Positions 15,132 through 16,634 of a stretch of 16,634 nt of DNA are shown piece by piece; within the stretch, counting starts at the first letter, position 1, and each line of letters starts with the position of its first letter. This stretch comes from JBFHNV01 sp965365655. GTDB taxonomy: Bacteria; Pseudomonadota; Gammaproteobacteria; HK1. The translations under genes and the position numbers were made by a program. Below the pieces are notes generated by a model. The model had not been told where the DNA came from, did no database searches, and saw nothing but the letters and a program-made list of their open reading frames with translations. Location of the stretch: assembly GCA_965365655.1 (NCBI GenBank), contig CBDUCN010000090.1, positions 1 through 16,634 on the forward strand. The letters run 5' to 3'.

Positions 15132-15162
15132 CGCATGCGGGCGCCGCCGGCGCCCGCATGCG
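15132..15162. terminator. strong hairpin between convergent genes, possible bidirectional terminator
   Basis: CGCATGCGGGCGCC (15132-15145) and GGCGCCCGCATGCG (15149-15162) pair perfectly over 14 bp around a GCC loop, and the stem can extend by a G-T and a C-G pair. It lies in the 49-bp gap between the binding-protein stop and the amidase stop. No T-run follows on either strand. It could work by an atypical intrinsic route or by blocking read-through and exonucleases. Confidence 0.65.
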
Positions 15163-15174
15163 TGCCCGGCAGCG

Positions 15175-16575
15175 TCAGCCCGGCGCCGGGTCCACCGGGC
15201 CCGGCGGGGCGCCCGCCGCCTCGATGATCTCGCCGGCCGCGAGCAGCGTGTCCTCGCGGTAGCGCCCGCCGACGAGCTGCACCCCCACCGGCGTGTTGCC
15301 GACGAGGCCGGTGCTCACCGTGAGGCCCGGCAGCCCCAGGAACGGGATCGCGACCTGCGTGAGCTGCGCCTCCAGCACGCGGTGGAACGCGGCCGGCGAC
15401 TCCACGTCCAGCAGGTCCGGGAACGGGAGCTCCGCCGACACCGGGCACAGCAGCACCGGGTAGCGCTCGAGGAAGCGCTGCCACTCGCGCATCAGCCCGA
15501 CCCGCGTCTGCAGCGTGTCCATCAGTCCCGCCGCGTCGATCTCCGGGCACAGCGCGGTCATCTGCTCGTAGACGAAGGACGCGTCCGGGTCGGCCTCCTG
15601 CGTGACGGCGGCGCCGCCGCCGCGGCGGAACTCCGCGAGCCACAGCCGTGCCTGCAGCCCCGCGGGCTCGCGCAGCGGCGGGCACGGCGTCTCCTCGACC
15701 TCCCACCCCGCATCGCTCAGGCGCGCCGCCGCGTCGCGCAGCGCCTGCTCCACCTCCGGCGCGACGTGCAGCCCCTCCGGCGCGACGCTGAGCGCGGCGC
15801 GCTTCGGCTGCGGCTCGAGCGCCAGCGGCACCGGCATCCACCACGGGTCGCGCAGGTCCGCAGCCGCCATCGCCGCGAGCGCGACGCGGAGATCGCCGAC
15901 GCTGCGCGCGAGCGGCCCGGACACCGCCATCAGCTGCGCCCCGACGTGGCGGTCCGGTCCGCTCGCGTTCATCGCCGGGATGCGCCCAAGCGTCGGCCGC
16001 AGGCCGTGCACGCCGCACGCGTAGGCCGGATAGCGCACCGAGCCCCCGATGTCGGTGCCGTGCGCGAGCGCGCCGATGCCGGTCGCGACGGCCGCCGCGG
16101 CGCCGCCCGAGGAGCCGCCGGGCGTGCGCGTCGGGTCGCGCGGGTTGCGCGTGTGGCCGTGCAGCGAGTTGCGGCAGAACCAGCGCAGCGAGAAGGCCGG
16201 GGTGTTCGTGCGCCCGACGATCACCGCGCCCGCGCGGCGCAGGTTCGCGACCACCGGGTTGTCCTCCGCGGCCACCAGGTCGCGCTGGATGCGCAGCCCG
16301 TTGGTGGTCGCGTGCCCCTTCTGGTCCACGTTCACCTTCACCGTCACCGGCACGCCGGCCAGCGGGCCGGGGTCTGCACCGCGCGCGCGCGCCGCGTCCA
16401 CCTGCGCGGCCGCCGCCCGCGCCTCGTCCGGCATCTCCGCGATCACGGCGTTGATGGCCGGGTTGACCGCCGCGAGGCGCGCGAGGGCGTCCTCCGCCAC
16501 CTCGGCGGCCGACACCTCGCCCTCCCGGACCCGGCGCGCGATCTCGCGCGCGGTGAGGCGAAACAGCTCGGACAT
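15175..16575 (-). CDS. amidase-signature family hydrolase
   Basis: A 466-residue enzyme of the amidase signature family, which hydrolyses C-N bonds of amides with a Ser-cisSer-Lys triad. The three residues are K80 (VTVKVNVD), S155 (PGGSSGG) and S179 (DIGGSVR). Their spacing of 75 and 24 residues equals that recalled for FAAH (K142, S217, S241), which supports an active enzyme. The usual PGGSSGG and GGS signature regions are intact, and there is no export signal, so it is cytoplasmic. The ATG at 16575 has GAGGT about 8 nt upstream. Length and motifs alone do not separate an acylamidase from indoleacetamide hydrolase, nitrile-pathway amidases or GatA-like proteins. No gatC or gatB neighbour is visible, which argues against tRNA amidotransferase. 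It converges on the importer binding protein, so a shared substrate is possible. Confidence 0.92.
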   Translation of the reverse strand: MSELFRLTAREIARRVREGEVSAAEVAEDALARLAAVNPAINAVIAEMPDEARAAAAQVDAARARGADPGPLAGVPVTVKVNVDQKGHATTNGLRIQRDLVAAEDNPVVANLRRAGAVIVGRTNTPAFSLRWFCRNSLHGHTRNPRDPTRTPGGSSGGAAAAVATGIGALAHGTDIGGSVRYPAYACGVHGLRPTLGRIPAMNASGPDRHVGAQLMAVSGPLARSVGDLRVALAAMAAADLRDPWWMPVPLALEPQPKRAALSVAPEGLHVAPEVEQALRDAAARLSDAGWEVEETPCPPLREPAGLQARLWLAEFRRGGGAAVTQEADPDASFVYEQMTALCPEIDAAGLMDTLQTRVGLMREWQRFLERYPVLLCPVSAELPFPDLLDVESPAAFHRVLEAQLTQVAIPFLGLPGLTVSTGLVGNTPVGVQLVGGRYREDTLLAAGEIIEAAGAPPGPVDPAPG

Positions 16576-16634
16576 CAGGCGGGACCTCGGTGACGGCTCG
16601 GCGAAGGGGCGAGTGTACGGCGGACGACGCGCCG

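Noticed and set aside
1..16634. CRISPR arrays, tRNA/rRNA genes, insertion sequences, attachment sites and toxin-antitoxin or defence genes
   Set aside because: I looked for regular repeats, tRNA-like folds, transposase or integrase motifs and small defence genes, and saw none that I could support.

Overview
The window is very GC-rich, with GC-saturated third codon positions. It looks like chromosomal DNA of a high-GC proteobacterium, probably Gamma- or Betaproteobacteria. Support comes from the RND efflux pair, an MtfA-type peptidase, a bacterial HIG1-domain protein, and a perfect FNR/Anr-type box (TTGAT-N4-ATCAA). The genus cannot be told from the sequence. No phage, integrase, IS, CRISPR, tRNA or rRNA was seen.

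Layout, left to right. (1) 1-4253, minus strand: an efflux operon of a membrane-fusion protein and an RND permease. The two overlap by GTGA, and the permease runs off the left edge. (2) 4433-5314, plus: a one-component regulator with an excisionase-type HTH and a periplasmic-binding-protein-like sensor, divergent from the efflux operon. (3) 5352-6491, minus: an enolase-superfamily (mandelate racemase subgroup) enzyme, convergent with the regulator across a REP-like palindrome. (4) 6492-6905: gene-free. (5) 6906-8325: a mini-cupin (+), a 62-residue HIG1-type membrane protein (-) and MtfA (+). An FNR-type box lies between the divergent HIG1 and mtfA genes. (6) 8351-10099: an SDR oxidoreductase (-) and a tandem-domain GFA protein (+), divergent from 102 bp that hold a possible paired promoter and a G-quadruplex motif abutting the GFA start codon. 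(7) 10294-15125: a complete HAAT/Liv-type ABC importer, with livM-livH-livG-livF as a tight minus-strand operon and the binding protein divergent on the plus strand. (8) 15175-16575, minus: an amidase-signature hydrolase, convergent with the binding protein across a 14-bp perfect hairpin.

The window reads as accessory metabolism. An importer for an amino acid or amide-like solute lies beside an amidase. An SDR, an enolase-superfamily enzyme and a GFA protein suit catabolism of small organic acids, alcohols or aldehydes. The efflux pump with its divergent sensor suggests a solute or toxicant response. The parts most worth a second look are the FNR box beside the HIG1-domain gene, the G4 motif at the GFA start, the two-domain GFA protein, the non-canonical RND proton-relay residues, and the HTH-PBP regulator next to the pump. 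I found no clear evidence of a wholly new multi-gene system.
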